Assembly (NCBI GenBank): GCA_934574095.1
Contig: CAKTMW010000040.1
Location: forward strand, 1-17,766
DNA from: an uncultured Oscillospiraceae bacterium
GTDB taxonomy: Bacteria > Bacillota > Clostridia > Oscillospirales > Oscillospiraceae
Direction of reading: 5' to 3'
DNA: 17,766 nucleotides
Positions 1 through 9,932 of the stretch are shown here, in pieces. Position numbers and translations under genes: made by a program. Every line of letters begins with the position of its first letter. Position 1 is the stretch's first letter. The notes under the pieces were generated by a model that saw nothing but the letters and a program-made list of their open reading frames with translations, did not search any database and was not told where the DNA came from.

Positions 1-87
1 GTGTCCATGATCCTGCCGCTGCTGTTTACGCGTGTCGGAACAATGGCGCTCAGCAGGGCAACGAAAACGAAGGAGAGAAAGCAATGA
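1..87 (+). CDS. 3' end of gene upstream of atpB, probably AtpI-like (partial)
   Basis: The reading frame is open from base 1 and stops at TGA 85-87, overlapping the atpB start in an ATGA junction. The visible 28 residues begin with a hydrophobic stretch (SMILPLLFT) and end in a basic tail (RATKTKERKQ), as expected for the last membrane helix and cytosolic end of a small membrane protein. In many bacteria the gene directly before atpB encodes the ATP synthase protein I / AtpI-type assembly factor, so that is the likely identity. It is inferred from position and the hydrophobic-basic pattern only, because most of the gene lies outside the window. Translational coupling to atpB is likely from the overlap. 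Confidence 0.5.
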   Translation: MSMILPLLFTRVGTMALSRATKTKERKQ

Positions 88-821
88 ACGGACCTATGAT
101 TTATTTTATCATCCCTATATTGGGGGGGATACCCATCACGCAGACGACCGTCTCGTCCTTCCTTGTGATGGTCATATTGTGTGTGGCTGGCGGAATACTG
201 GGACGGAATCTGCAAAAAAGGCAACCCAGTGGACGACAGGTGCTGGTAGAAAAGCTCATCACTGTGCTCTATGACATGGTAGGTGATACTATGGGACAGC
301 ACAATCTATACTGGACACCTTATATCGGTACGCTATTTCTTAGCTCTGCGCTGGGCAGTTTGATCGGCATGACCGGCTTTCTGCGATCAGCCACGTCTGA
401 CCTTTCCACAACATTAACTTGGGCGCTGATAACCAGCATTCTGGTATGGGTCTGCTCCATCCGTACCAACGGCGTGTGGGGATGGCTCAAGGGCTATGCC
501 GAGCCTGTGGCGGTCATGCTGCCTATGAATATCATCAGTGAAATTGCACAGCCCATTTCTATGGCATTTCGTCATTTCGGCAATATCATGGGTGGCGGTG
601 TACTGACAAGTCTCCTGTATTCCGCACTGGCAGCGGCATCATCACTGATTTTCGGCTGGCTGCCCGGCCTTTTGGGAGAGATTCCGTACTTGCAGGTGGG
701 CATCCCCGCCGTGCTCTCTCTGTACTTCGACATCTTTTCTGGATTTGTGCAGGCGCTGGTATTCAGTCTACTGACCATGGTGTATGTGGGCAATGCTTGC
801 CCACCACCCGAAGTCGAATGA
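84..821 (+). CDS. atpB: F-type ATP synthase subunit a
   Basis: Subunit a of the membrane Fo sector forms the ion half-channels against the c ring. The protein has 245 residues and several strongly hydrophobic helices. The family signature appears near residues 151-175 as SEIAQPISMAFRHFGNIMGG, where Arg163 is the essential channel arginine (Arg210 in E. coli) and FGN is the usual following motif. The next residue is His rather than the more common Leu. The ATG start follows AAGGAGAG at a normal distance and overlaps the upstream stop codon by 4 bases. It is the first complete gene of the operon. The C-terminal helix (SGFVQALVFSLLTMVYV) is typical of the family, so identity is secure. Confidence 0.95.
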   Translation: MNGPMIYFIIPILGGIPITQTTVSSFLVMVILCVAGGILGRNLQKRQPSGRQVLVEKLITVLYDMVGDTMGQHNLYWTPYIGTLFLSSALGSLIGMTGFLRSATSDLSTTLTWALITSILVWVCSIRTNGVWGWLKGYAEPVAVMLPMNIISEIAQPISMAFRHFGNIMGGGVLTSLLYSALAAASSLIFGWLPGLLGEIPYLQVGIPAVLSLYFDIFSGFVQALVFSLLTMVYVGNACPPPEVE

Positions 822-905
822 GTTCATGTGCTAATCCTAGGGAACGGTACAATGTGGCAATTAACTTAACTAACTTATAAAGAATACTACTTAAGGAGAA
901 CAAAA

Positions 906-1148
906 ATGGAACAGTCTATTATTTCCGCAGCATGCGCTCTGGGCGCCGGCCTTTGCATGGGTATCGGCGCAATCGGTCCGGCCATCGGTGAAGGCAACGC
1001 CGTTGGCAAAGCCTTGGAGGGCATGGCCCGACAGCCGGAGGCCACCGGTACACTCCGGACCAACATGATCCTCGGCTGCGCCATTACAGAATCCACGGGT
1101 ATCTACTCTCTGGTCGTGGCGCTGTTGCTTCTGTTCGTCAAATTTTAA
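906..1148 (+). CDS. atpE: F-type ATP synthase subunit c, two-carboxylate sodium-type
   Basis: This 80-residue two-helix hairpin forms the rotor ring of Fo. Helix 1 is glycine-rich (GAGLCMGIGAIGPAIGEG), the polar loop has the conserved ARQPE (residues 41-45), and helix 2 carries the ion-binding Glu62. The residues around it match sodium-binding rotors: Glu62, Ser63, Thr64 and Tyr67 line up with Glu65, Ser66, Thr67 and Tyr70 of Ilyobacter tartaricus. Where Ilyobacter has Gln32 this protein has Glu29, giving two carboxylates as described for the Fusobacterium nucleatum c ring. The inference is Na+ coupling. A strong TTAAGGAGAAC site precedes the ATG. The 84-base gap after atpB holds no gene. Confidence 0.96.
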   Translation: MEQSIISAACALGAGLCMGIGAIGPAIGEGNAVGKALEGMARQPEATGTLRTNMILGCAITESTGIYSLVVALLLLFVKF

Positions 1149-1185
1149 TATAACCAACTATACCGAGCAAAGGAGAACAAAAAAG

Positions 1186-1692
1186 TTGCAAAACTTTGAA
1201 AGCATTGTGGGCGTAAATTTCTGGACGGCTCTATTTACGCTGTGCAATATGCTTATCACATTCCTGATTCTTAAAAAACTTCTGTTCAAGCCTGTGAAAA
1301 AAATGATTGATGACCGCCAGCAGGAGATCGTCGGCCAATACGCCGAGGCAGAGCGCCGCAGACAAGAAGCCGAACAAGCCAAGCTCGCGTATGATCAGGA
1401 GATTGCGCAGGCAAAGCAGAAGCGTGATGAGATCGTCCGTGAGGCGGCAGAGCTTGCTCGCCGCCAGGAACGCGACATTCTTGATGCCGCACGGGAAGAG
1501 GCCAAGGCCATCACCGTCAAGGCACATTCCGACATTCAGCTAGAGCGCAGGAAGGTGTTCAGTGAGATGAAAACGGAGATCTCCGATATCGCCATTGAGA
1601 TTGCTGAAAAAGTGACGGAGAAAGAGATCGACTCAGAAAAGCATCGCGAACTGATTGATTCGTTTATCGACCAGATTGGAGAAGCCTCATGA
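1186..1692 (+). CDS. atpF: F-type ATP synthase subunit b
   Basis: Subunit b is the peripheral stalk that links the membrane a subunit to F1. The 168 residues start with one membrane helix (about residues 10-30, FWTALFTLCNMLITFLIL), followed by a basic K/PVKKMI turn and a long charged, Ala/Glu/Lys/Arg-rich helix (residues 40-150) expected to form the right-handed coiled dimer. The start codon is TTG at 1186, chosen because AAAGGAGAAC lies directly upstream and no ATG in this frame fits. The stop overlaps the atpH start by 4 bases (ATGA). The length is usual for the family. Confidence 0.95.
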   Translation: MQNFESIVGVNFWTALFTLCNMLITFLILKKLLFKPVKKMIDDRQQEIVGQYAEAERRRQEAEQAKLAYDQEIAQAKQKRDEIVREAAELARRQERDILDAAREEAKAITVKAHSDIQLERRKVFSEMKTEISDIAIEIAEKVTEKEIDSEKHRELIDSFIDQIGEAS

Positions 1693-2228
1693 AGGATGCG
1701 GCAAAAATATACGGTGAAGCGCTCTATGAGCTGGCGCACAGCGAGTCACTGGACGGTGAGTTGCTGCCACAGCTTCGTGGAGCCGCAGAGCTGCTGGCAG
1801 CCGCATCGGAGTATCAGTACATTCTCAGTAGCCCAGCTATATCCAAAGCTGAGCGCACAGGCCTGCTGGACCAAGCTTTCGCTGGGCAGGTACACCCCTA
1901 TGTGCTAAATTTTATGAAGATCCTCTGTGAAGCGGGCGCTATCCGGCTTCTGCCAAGTTGCCTGCGCAGCTATGAAAGACGGTACAATCAGGACAACAAT
2001 ATTCTGAAGGCACGAGCCGTAACAGCGGTGGAAATGACGCAAGAGCAGCAAGAGGCTTTGCGGCAGAAGCTTTCCACCGCCACGGGGAAAACGGTTCGAT
2101 TGACCTGCCAAATAGACCCGGTTTGCCTGGGAGGCGTCCGCGTGGAAATGGACGGCCAGCGGCTGGACGGTACCGTCCGCAGACATCTGGAGGATATGAA
2201 CGATCTGCTGTCGAAAGCAGTATATTGA
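1689..2228 (+). CDS. atpH: F-type ATP synthase subunit delta
   Basis: Delta (OSCP-like) attaches the b stalk to the top of the alpha-beta hexamer. It has 179 residues, the usual size. The N-terminal helical domain starts with KIYGEALYELA, a typical delta opening (Y-A-A-L-based in other species), and the C-terminal part contains the expected LGGVRVEMDGQRLDGTVRRHL segment, matching the family pattern GG-hydrophobic-x-hydrophobic-x-hydrophobic-G-x-x-x-D-x-S/T. The start codon overlaps the atpF stop, implying coupled translation. A 25-base gap with CAAGGAAGAG leads to atpA. Confidence 0.93.
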   Translation: MKDAAKIYGEALYELAHSESLDGELLPQLRGAAELLAAASEYQYILSSPAISKAERTGLLDQAFAGQVHPYVLNFMKILCEAGAIRLLPSCLRSYERRYNQDNNILKARAVTAVEMTQEQQEALRQKLSTATGKTVRLTCQIDPVCLGGVRVEMDGQRLDGTVRRHLEDMNDLLSKAVY

Positions 2229-2253
2229 TCTCAAGGAAGAGAGTACGTAAACT

Positions 2254-3768
2254 ATGGAATTAAGGTTAGAAGAAATATCCAAAATCATCTGCTCCCAGAT
2301 TAAGCACTATGAAAGCACCGTTGAGCATGATGAGACAGGCAGCGTTGTCCTAGTTGGCGACGGCATCGCCCGTGTGTCCGGTCTTGACAAGTGCGCGGTT
2401 AATGAGCTGGTGGAATTTCCCAACGGCGAATACGGTATGGCATTGAATTTGGAGGAAGACACCGTGGCCGTTGTTCTGCTGGGCAGCGATGTGGGCATTC
2501 GCGAGGGTGATACCGTGCGCCGTACAGGGCGTGTGGTTTCTGTTCCTGTTGGTGAGGCCATGGTTGGCCGTGTGGTGGACGCACTGGGGCGTCCTATCGA
2601 CGGCAAGGGCGATATCGAGTCTGAGCGCTATGCGCCCATTGAAAGTCCTGCTCCGGGCATTATCCAGCGCCAGCCGGTGAAGGAGCCCTTGCAGACCGGC
2701 ATTAAGGCCATCGATAGCATGATTCCCATCGGTCGCGGCCAACGCGAACTGATCATCGGCGATCGGCAGACCGGAAAAACTGTTCTGGCCACCGATACCA
2801 TCATCAATCAGAAAGGGCAGGATGTTATCTGCATCTATGTGGCCATCGGCCAGAAGCGCTCTACTGTGGCACAGCTGGTAAACACGCTGGAGAATGCCGG
2901 TGCCATGGACTACACCATTGTTGTCAGTGCCACCGCCTCAGAGCAGGCACCCTTGCAGTATATCGCCCCCTATACTGGTTGCACCATAGGCGAGTATTTT
3001 ATGCATCAGGGTAAGCATGTTCTTGTGGTCTATGACGATCTGAGCAAGCATGCTGTTGCCTATCGCGCCATCTCTCTGTTGATTCGCCGTCCTCCTGGAC
3101 GAGAGGCGTATCCCGGCGATGTGTTCTATCTCCATAGCCGCCTTCTGGAGCGTGCCGCTCGCCTAAGCGACTCGCTGGGTGGTGGTTCTCTGACGGCTCT
3201 GCCTATCATCGAAACGCAGGCTGGCGATGTGGCCGCCTATATCCCCACCAACGTTATCTCTATCACAGACGGCCAGATCTATCTGGAAACGGAGCTGTTC
3301 CATGCTGGTGTCATGCCTGCCGTGAACCCTGGTATCTCCGTATCCCGTGTGGGTGGCAACGCTCAGATTAAAGCTATGAAGCAAGTGTCCGGTACACTAA
3401 AGCTCCTGTACAGCCAGTACCGCGAACTCAAAGGCTTTGCTCAGTTCGGCGGCGATTTGGACAAAGATACCAAGGAGCGCCTTGCACAAGGTGAGCGCAT
3501 CGTGGAGGTTCTCAAACAGAACCGCAATACGCCGTTGGAGGTTGCCCAGCAGGTTTGCATCCTCTATGCCGTGGTCAACGGCTTCCTTTCCGGTATTCCT
3601 GTGGAGCAGATTCGCGATTTTGAGGACGGACTGCATGAAGCGTTGACCAACGAGGGTGCCGACATTCTTGATGCCATCCGAAGCACAAAAAAGCTGGATG
3701 AGTCCACAGAAGTCCGTCTCAAGGACTTTTTAACGGATGCGGTGGCGTCCTATCTGGATCGGCACTGA
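2254..3768 (+). CDS. atpA: F-type ATP synthase subunit alpha
   Basis: This is the non-catalytic nucleotide-binding subunit of the F1 hexamer. The 504 residues match the family length. The Walker A motif GDRQTGKT is at residues 169-176. The conserved stretches [28 protein letters not shown] and [20 protein letters not shown] follow in order, and [11 protein letters not shown] contains the arginine finger, Arg365. The N terminus ([10 protein letters not shown], then [17 protein letters not shown]) is the normal beta-barrel opening. The ribosome binding sequence CAAGGAAGAGAG lies somewhat far from the ATG, but no other start in frame fits. No key residue is missing. Confidence 0.97.
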   Translation: MELRLEEISKIICSQIKHYESTVEHDETGSVVLVGDGIARVSGLDKCAVNELVEFPNGEYGMALNLEEDTVAVVLLGSDVGIREGDTVRRTGRVVSVPVGEAMVGRVVDALGRPIDGKGDIESERYAPIESPAPGIIQRQPVKEPLQTGIKAIDSMIPIGRGQRELIIGDRQTGKTVLATDTIINQKGQDVICIYVAIGQKRSTVAQLVNTLENAGAMDYTIVVSATASEQAPLQYIAPYTGCTIGEYFMHQGKHVLVVYDDLSKHAVAYRAISLLIRRPPGREAYPGDVFYLHSRLLERAARLSDSLGGGSLTALPIIETQAGDVAAYIPTNVISITDGQIYLETELFHAGVMPAVNPGISVSRVGGNAQIKAMKQVSGTLKLLYSQYRELKGFAQFGGDLDKDTKERLAQGERIVEVLKQNRNTPLEVAQQVCILYAVVNGFLSGIPVEQIRDFEDGLHEALTNEGADILDAIRSTKKLDESTEVRLKDFLTDAVASYLDRH

Positions 3769-3783
3769 TTGGGAGGGGAATAA

Positions 3784-6465
<2,682 letters not shown>

Positions 6466-6756
6466 AGTGCCTGCATTATGAGCACTTCGGCAGTCTGCAT
6501 GGACATCGGTTAAATCCTGCTGACCACTAGGGCAGTCGGGTTAGCAAAATTGTCCATCTCAAGGTTGTCCCCGAACTGATTGAGTCCGACAACACCGCAA
6601 TAGTTATGCTTTGTACTGACGCCGCCTCCTCCTGTGACTATTTTTTCTCTCTCAAATTTTGGTTTGCAGTGATCTTTCCTCATATTTATGATATTTGGCG
6701 TCAGTTTGTGGGCAATATGCCGTTGCTCGCAATACAAAGGCGGGAAATGACATAGT
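6466..6756. other. Intergenic stretch between atpC and the palindrome
   Basis: No convincing gene is present in this 291-base stretch. A 75-codon open frame on the minus strand (6510-6737) has no ribosome binding site and no recognisable motif. The last part contains CGGGAAA (6741-6747), which can pair with TTTCCCG (6756-6762) at the edge of the following palindrome, so an alternative local hairpin exists there. The base composition is lower in GC than the flanking genes. It may be a long 3' untranslated region of the atp transcript or decayed sequence. Confidence 0.5.
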
Positions 6757-6816
6757 TTCCCGTATTAAGCAAAAAAGGACTGTCATATGACAGTCCTTTT
6801 TTGCTTAATACGGGAA
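6757..6816. terminator. Bidirectional terminator within a perfect 60-base palindrome
   Basis: Two 30-base arms meet at 6786/6787 and are exact reverse complements. The core is GGACTGTCAT (6777-6786) paired with ATGACAGTCC (6787-6796), with A6 before (6771-6776) and T6 after (6797-6802), so it is an intrinsic terminator on either strand. It sits between the convergent atp operon and galM and would end both transcripts. The arms extend 14 bases beyond the A/T tracts without a mismatch, which is more than a terminator needs. Confidence 0.92.
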
Positions 6817-6819
6817 GTC

Positions 6820-6840
6820 TTTGAAACTTGCGGTTTCAAA
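6820..6840. repeat. Short inverted repeat next to the galM stop
   Basis: TTTGAAAC (6820-6827) and GTTTCAAA (6833-6840) form a perfect 8-bp stem with a 5-base loop, 2 bases from the end of galM and 3 bases from the 60-base palindrome. It would be the first hairpin of the galM 3' untranslated region on the minus strand. No U tract follows it directly, so it is more likely an mRNA end-stabilising stem than a terminator. Confidence 0.6.
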
Positions 6841-6842
6841 AG

Positions 6843-7856
6843 TTACGAGAAGGTGTACACGGAGCAGTGATGATAAGAACTGTCCTTTCGCAGTAACGGC
6901 TGAGCAAGGTGAGGGTGATGTATCGCATCTGGTGGGAATTGAGGCTCTAAACAAACGGCATCGCGAGGATGGTAAAGCGAGCCGTACTTTCCGTTTCGCT
7001 GTGATAGCCAATTTGCCGTATACAGTTGTACGCCGGGAGATGTGGTTTCCATAATCATCGTGATACCGGTGCGGTTGCCGCGCAGGACGGCTGCTCGGTG
7101 AAGCTTATTGTCTTCAGCTAGGCAGAAATGATGGTCATATCCATTTACCAGCCTTAGCTGTTCGGCAGGCGAATCGATATCACGGCCAATAGCCTTGGCA
7201 GTGCGAAAATCGAAAGCGGTACCTGATACTGGCAAGATTTGGCCTGTGGGCAGACAGTTAGACGATGTTTCCAAATATGAGTCCGATGCCAATACCAACG
7301 TATGCTCAAGTGCTGTATCGCCACCATTTAGGTTAAAGTAGCTGTGGTTAGTTAGGCTGCACAATGTGTCGTGATCGGTGGACGCCTCATACTCGATCAC
7401 TAACGAACACCCTTCAAGGCGGTAACATACGCTGGCGAGCAAAGTGCCGGGATAACCCTCTTCGCCACTGGGCGATAATCGCTTGAGACGCACACCGTTT
7501 ATCAACGGTTCTGCGACCCAATTGTATTTATCAAACCCACGGACACCTCCGTGAAGGTGATTTTCACCATCGTTCTTGGCAAGGAAATACTTGCTCTCCC
7601 CAAGAGAAAAATATGCCCCGCCGATGCGATTGCACACCCGCCCTACGATAGCACCCATGTAACCATCGTTGTGAATGTAGTCCATAAGATTTTCATACCC
7701 CAAGACCACGTCCGTGCCTCTGAAAACTAAGCGCCGAAGTAACGCCCCATAAGTGAGGACTTCCGCCGTTAGGTACTCATTTTGCAAAACGTATGCCCAC
7801 ACCGTTTCACCTGCTGGTGTAGTACCAAAGGGCTTTTGTTCTATTGCTGTGCTCAT
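6843..7856 (-). CDS. galM: Aldose 1-epimerase (mutarotase)
   Basis: This cytosolic enzyme interconverts alpha and beta anomers of hexoses such as galactose and glucose, feeding the Leloir pathway. The 337 residues contain all expected catalytic features: Arg73 in GRVCNRI, His100 in ENHLHGG, His171 in TNHSYFNL (general acid), Asp241 in GYDHHF and Glu304 in CLEPQFPPDA (general base). The start follows GGAGAAAG at a proper distance. It reads toward the ATP operon and ends at the shared palindrome. No other galactose gene is next to it, so it stands alone here. A good promoter lies 84-112 bases upstream. Confidence 0.95.
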   Translation of the reverse strand: MSTAIEQKPFGTTPAGETVWAYVLQNEYLTAEVLTYGALLRRLVFRGTDVVLGYENLMDYIHNDGYMGAIVGRVCNRIGGAYFSLGESKYFLAKNDGENHLHGGVRGFDKYNWVAEPLINGVRLKRLSPSGEEGYPGTLLASVCYRLEGCSLVIEYEASTDHDTLCSLTNHSYFNLNGGDTALEHTLVLASDSYLETSSNCLPTGQILPVSGTAFDFRTAKAIGRDIDSPAEQLRLVNGYDHHFCLAEDNKLHRAAVLRGNRTGITMIMETTSPGVQLYTANWLSQRNGKYGSLYHPRDAVCLEPQFPPDAIHHPHLAQPLLRKDSSYHHCSVYTFS

Positions 7857-7893
7857 GAAACTTTCTCCGTACTATTTATCTAGATTTAATACT

Positions 7894-7919
7894 TCTTGGA
7901 TGGCCGATTTTATCCAAGA
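7894..7919. repeat. Inverted repeat in the galM leader
   Basis: TCTTGGAT (7894-7901) and ATCCAAGA (7912-7919) form a perfect 8-bp inverted repeat with a 10-base spacer between the galM promoter and its start codon. It could be an operator for a sugar regulator or a leader hairpin. The sequence alone does not decide. It does not resemble a cre site. Confidence 0.45.
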
Positions 7920-7939
7920 GATTGTATTATGCGACATTC

Positions 7940-7968
7940 AGTATATCATAAGTTTTGATGTTTGTCAG
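7940..7968 (-). promoter_or_regulatory. Promoter of galM
   Basis: On the minus strand, CTGACA (7963-7968) and TATACT (7940-7945) are separated by exactly 17 bases, with TG one base before the -10 box (TGATATACT). This is a near-consensus housekeeping promoter with an extended -10. Transcription would begin near 7933 and leave a leader of about 75 bases. An AAATGCA/TGCATTT inverted repeat at 7981-7998 lies just upstream and could bind a regulator. Confidence 0.75.
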
Positions 7969-7980
7969 TAGCAAGAGGCT

Positions 7981-8185
7981 AAATGCACTTTTGCATTTGT
8001 GAAATACTGCATTTTACAGATTAAGGCATAACGACAAAATGCCTAGTCGTGCCTACCATTAAATTGGTGTCACGCAGTACACATACAGAGTATCGCAAGC
8101 CAATGCTCCAACACATACCACTGATATGATGTGCGAAAATTGCTGTTGATAATACCTGCCTGTATGCTTTATTGTGCATCCATTT
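7981..8185. other. Gene-free stretch upstream of galM
   Basis: This holds no convincing reading frame on either strand. It has two short inverted repeats: AAATGCA/TGCATTT at 7981-7998, and a weaker AGGCAT/ATGCCT pair around 8023-8043. It ends at the terminator hairpin at 8186-8220. The AT-rich composition is like the sequence around galM. It may hold the left boundary of the element remnant that follows, but no repeat marks such a boundary clearly. Confidence 0.4.
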
Positions 8186-8220
8186 GCACGCAGACGATTT
8201 ACGTCTGCGTGCTTTTTCTT
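8186..8220 (+). terminator. Intrinsic terminator upstream of the sigma-like gene
   Basis: GCACGCAGACG (8186-8196) pairs perfectly with CGTCTGCGTGC (8202-8212) around a 5-base loop and is followed by TTTTTCTTT. This is a strong rightward terminator. No gene reading right lies directly upstream, so it either ends the transcript of a lost gene or insulates the downstream sigma-like gene. Confidence 0.8.
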
Positions 8221-8256
8221 TGTCGAAAAGCGTCGGATTTTATCCGCTGCCGTGGC

Positions 8257-8304
8257 CCTCCGTTTCCGTCATTTGCGAATTCTTCAAAAATGACAAAACG
8301 GAGG
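8257..8304 (+). promoter_or_regulatory. Hairpin that sequesters the ribosome binding site of the sigma-like gene
   Basis: CCTCCGTTT (8257-8265) pairs with AAACGGAGG (8296-8304), and inside it GTCATTT (8268-8274) pairs with AAATGAC (8288-8294), giving 16 base pairs with a small internal loop and a 13-base apex. The right arm contains the GGAGG ribosome binding site of the gene starting at 8314. In mRNA the site would be closed, so translation likely depends on something opening the stem, such as a protein or an upstream event. Confidence 0.75.
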
Positions 8305-8313
8305 TAGCGACAT

Positions 8314-8778
8314 ATGTCGTATAGAAATGATCCATATCATCCTGACTATTTGAAAATGTACCCCTGCTTGAAGAATCGACCCGATGTGCTGAAGGTGCTG
8401 ATCCAAAGCGATAGGAAGATGAAGTACATAGAAAAGGATCTGAAAAATGATACTGAGCGCCTGGATAAGGAGAGCAATGCCGTCAAGCACATCCCCAGCA
8501 GAGAAGTATCCTTTGAGAGCTTAGGAAAGCATCAGCGCAAGCAAATCGTGGATACCGGTGAGAGCGTCGAGGAACAAGTACTAAGACATGAAGCCAATCG
8601 GCATCTTTGGTGTGCGTTGGAAAAGCTGGAGGAAGCCGAGCGAGAACTGATTTTGGCCTACTATTACAGAGGCCTGACCGAACGGGAGTGTGCAGAAAAG
8701 ATAGGTATCACGCAGCCGAGCGTGAATGCCCAGCGGAGGAAGATTTTGAAGAAGTTAAAAAAATTTTTAGAAATGTAG
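8314..8778 (+). CDS. Sigma-70 region 4-like protein of an integrative element
   Basis: The 154-residue protein has a charged N-terminal half (about residues 1-95, no recognised motif) and a C-terminal helix-turn-helix (about 100-150). The latter, with ALEKLEEAERELI then GLTERECAEKIGITQPSVNAQRRKILKKLKK, reads like the sigma factor region 4 that contacts the -35 box. Small sigma-like proteins of this type are common in conjugative and mobilizable elements of clostridia, usually close to the recombinase. That fits the broken serine recombinase 900 bases downstream. The ATG follows CGGAGG, which is buried in a hairpin. It probably regulates element genes, but its actual target is unknown. Confidence 0.75.
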   Translation: MSYRNDPYHPDYLKMYPCLKNRPDVLKVLIQSDRKMKYIEKDLKNDTERLDKESNAVKHIPSREVSFESLGKHQRKQIVDTGESVEEQVLRHEANRHLWCALEKLEEAERELILAYYYRGLTERECAEKIGITQPSVNAQRRKILKKLKKFLEM

Positions 8779-9456
8779 AAAAAGTGCCTATCAAAATGTA
8801 TTTTCAACGGCTAATAGAGTGAGGGGATAAATAACCCTTCCCCCGCCAAGGACAAGCTGGCGGGTATTGCTCTTTGAAAAACGCCATTCGGCCATATCCG
8901 GCAACTGGATCACTTCAGCAGATGAGCCTCCTGAAAAGAGGACAGCGATGCGGAGAACGCGCCATGACCACCTGCACGGGATATCCCGTGTCAATGCAGG
9001 CCCCGAACCGGAAGGTGCCCAGCGATACCCGTTCATCCAAAAGCAGCCGTGGCAGGCTGTCTCGCCATGACGTCATCTGCCTATAATGGTACTTCTGCAT
9101 AGCGATACATGCAAAACATCGGTGCAGCTCGGAGCGATCCTCGGAGGGGTGCAATTCCCATGTGCGGCGCCAGCCGCAGACCAGTTGACCGCCCGCCAGT
9201 CCGGGAAGTAGTGTCGAATAGGACTGATCAAATGATGGAAACGGCAGGGGCCGCTTCAACACGCCTTGGAGCGGCCCCGCCATAATTTTTTTGCCTGATG
9301 GCAGAAACGCGGACACTGGTTTCTCTTCTCTCTTCCTTTCGTTTTATGCTTTCATCCATTCCCTTTGTCTGATTCTTCTCCCACTCTCACACACCCGTCC
9401 TGCGTCTGACAGTGTCCGTGTTTGTGCCATCAGAAAACGTATAAAAGGAGACTATC
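8779..9456. other. Long gene-poor stretch of the element remnant
   Basis: I find no convincing gene here. Several overlapping open frames exist on both strands (the longest is 8915-9316 on the minus strand, 133 codons), but none has a good ribosome binding site or familiar motif. The sequence holds two hairpins: CCCGCCA/TGGCGGG at 8842-8864 and GGGGCCGCT/AGCGGCCCC at 9247-9278. The part from 9320 to 9420 is pyrimidine-rich (many TTC/TCT). It may be a leader or regulatory region of the element or a decayed gene. Confidence 0.5.
9247..9293 (+). terminator. Possible rightward terminator hairpin
   Basis: GGGGCCGCT (9247-9255) pairs with AGCGGCCCC (9270-9278), 9 bp with a 14-base loop. A run of seven T lies about 8 bases after the stem. 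The gap between stem and T run is longer than usual, so termination would be weak. No clear gene ends here. Confidence 0.35.
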
Positions 9457-9600
9457 ATGCAGGATAAGAACATTGACTTTTGCGGCATTTTGAATCTTCT
9501 GTCAGCCCTGAAAAAAGCGGGATTTCCCAAGGCAGAGCTGGAGCAGGTCGCTGTGCGCATCGCGGCGCAGACCGGCGCAACGATCCTTATTTCTTTCTGA
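9457..9600 (+). CDS. Small conserved-looking protein, 47 residues
   Basis: An ATG placed after AAAAGGAGACT, the best ribosome binding site in this region, opens 47 codons. The product begins MQDKNIDFCGILNLLSALKK and ends with ELEQVAVRIAAQTGATILISF. It looks like a compact helical protein with an amphipathic helix and a C-terminal helix of Ala/Val, with no signal peptide or membrane helix. It lies about 70 bases before the serine recombinase remnant, and small ORFs often sit directly before recombinase genes in clostridial elements. I do not recognise its function. The binding site and the protein-like composition support a real gene. Confidence 0.6.
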   Translation: MQDKNIDFCGILNLLSALKKAGFPKAELEQVAVRIAAQTGATILISF

Positions 9601-9671
9601 ATTTCTTTGCAAAAAGCAGTAGCTTTAACGAGATGACTGTGGTATGTTGTGTTGCTACAAGGAGAAGGTGA

Positions 9672-9845
9672 ACAGCCACGGAGGAGAAAAAGATCAATGG
9701 GAATCTTGCCCTAAACGGCAAGGAGCGACGGGTCATCAGGATCGAAGCCAACCATGAGCGGGATGCCCAAAAGCTGCGAGTGGCCGCCTACTGCCGTGTC
9801 AGCTCCTCCTCGGAGGATCAGCTAAATTCCTTCGCGGCCCAGAAT
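9672..9845 (+). pseudogene. Large serine recombinase, N-terminal fragment only
   Basis: The frame encodes KKINGNLALNGKERRVIRI and then LRVAAYCRVSSSSEDQLNSF followed by AAQN. The YCRVSS motif contains the catalytic serine of the resolvase/invertase domain, and SEDQLNSFAAQ is typical of large serine recombinases from clostridial integrative elements. After AAQN (about 9845) the similarity stops, and the frame runs through unrelated residues to a stop at 9972-9974. No ATG or GTG start lies in frame ahead of the conserved part, only a TGA at 9669, although GGAGAAGG and GGAGGAG sites are present. So both the start and about 90% of the gene (roughly 500 residues in family members) are gone. Confidence 0.8.
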
Positions 9846-9898
9846 AGCGGAGCTGACGGCTTGTGTTTTGGGTGTCCATGTGAGCGATCCTCCTGTTG

Positions 9899-9932
9899 TA
9901 AAAAAATAAGGTCGGAGAGGTCTTCTCCGGCC
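9899..9932 (-). terminator. Leftward intrinsic terminator
   Basis: Read on the minus strand, GGCCGGAGA pairs with TCTCCGACC (9924-9932 with 9910-9918, one G-T pair) around a 5-base loop, then TTATTTTTTT follows. It is a good terminator reading left and closes the structured segment described at 9899-10163. No protein gene on the minus strand ends here. Confidence 0.75.

Noticed and set aside
6510..6737. Minus-strand open frame of 75 codons between atpC and galM
   Set aside because: No ribosome binding site, no motif, and it would be read after the galM terminator.
8915..9316. Minus-strand open frame of 133 codons in the element remnant
   Set aside because: It has no ribosome binding site and overlaps hairpins, and several other frames of similar length overlap it on both strands. 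It is kept only as a note in the gene-poor stretch.
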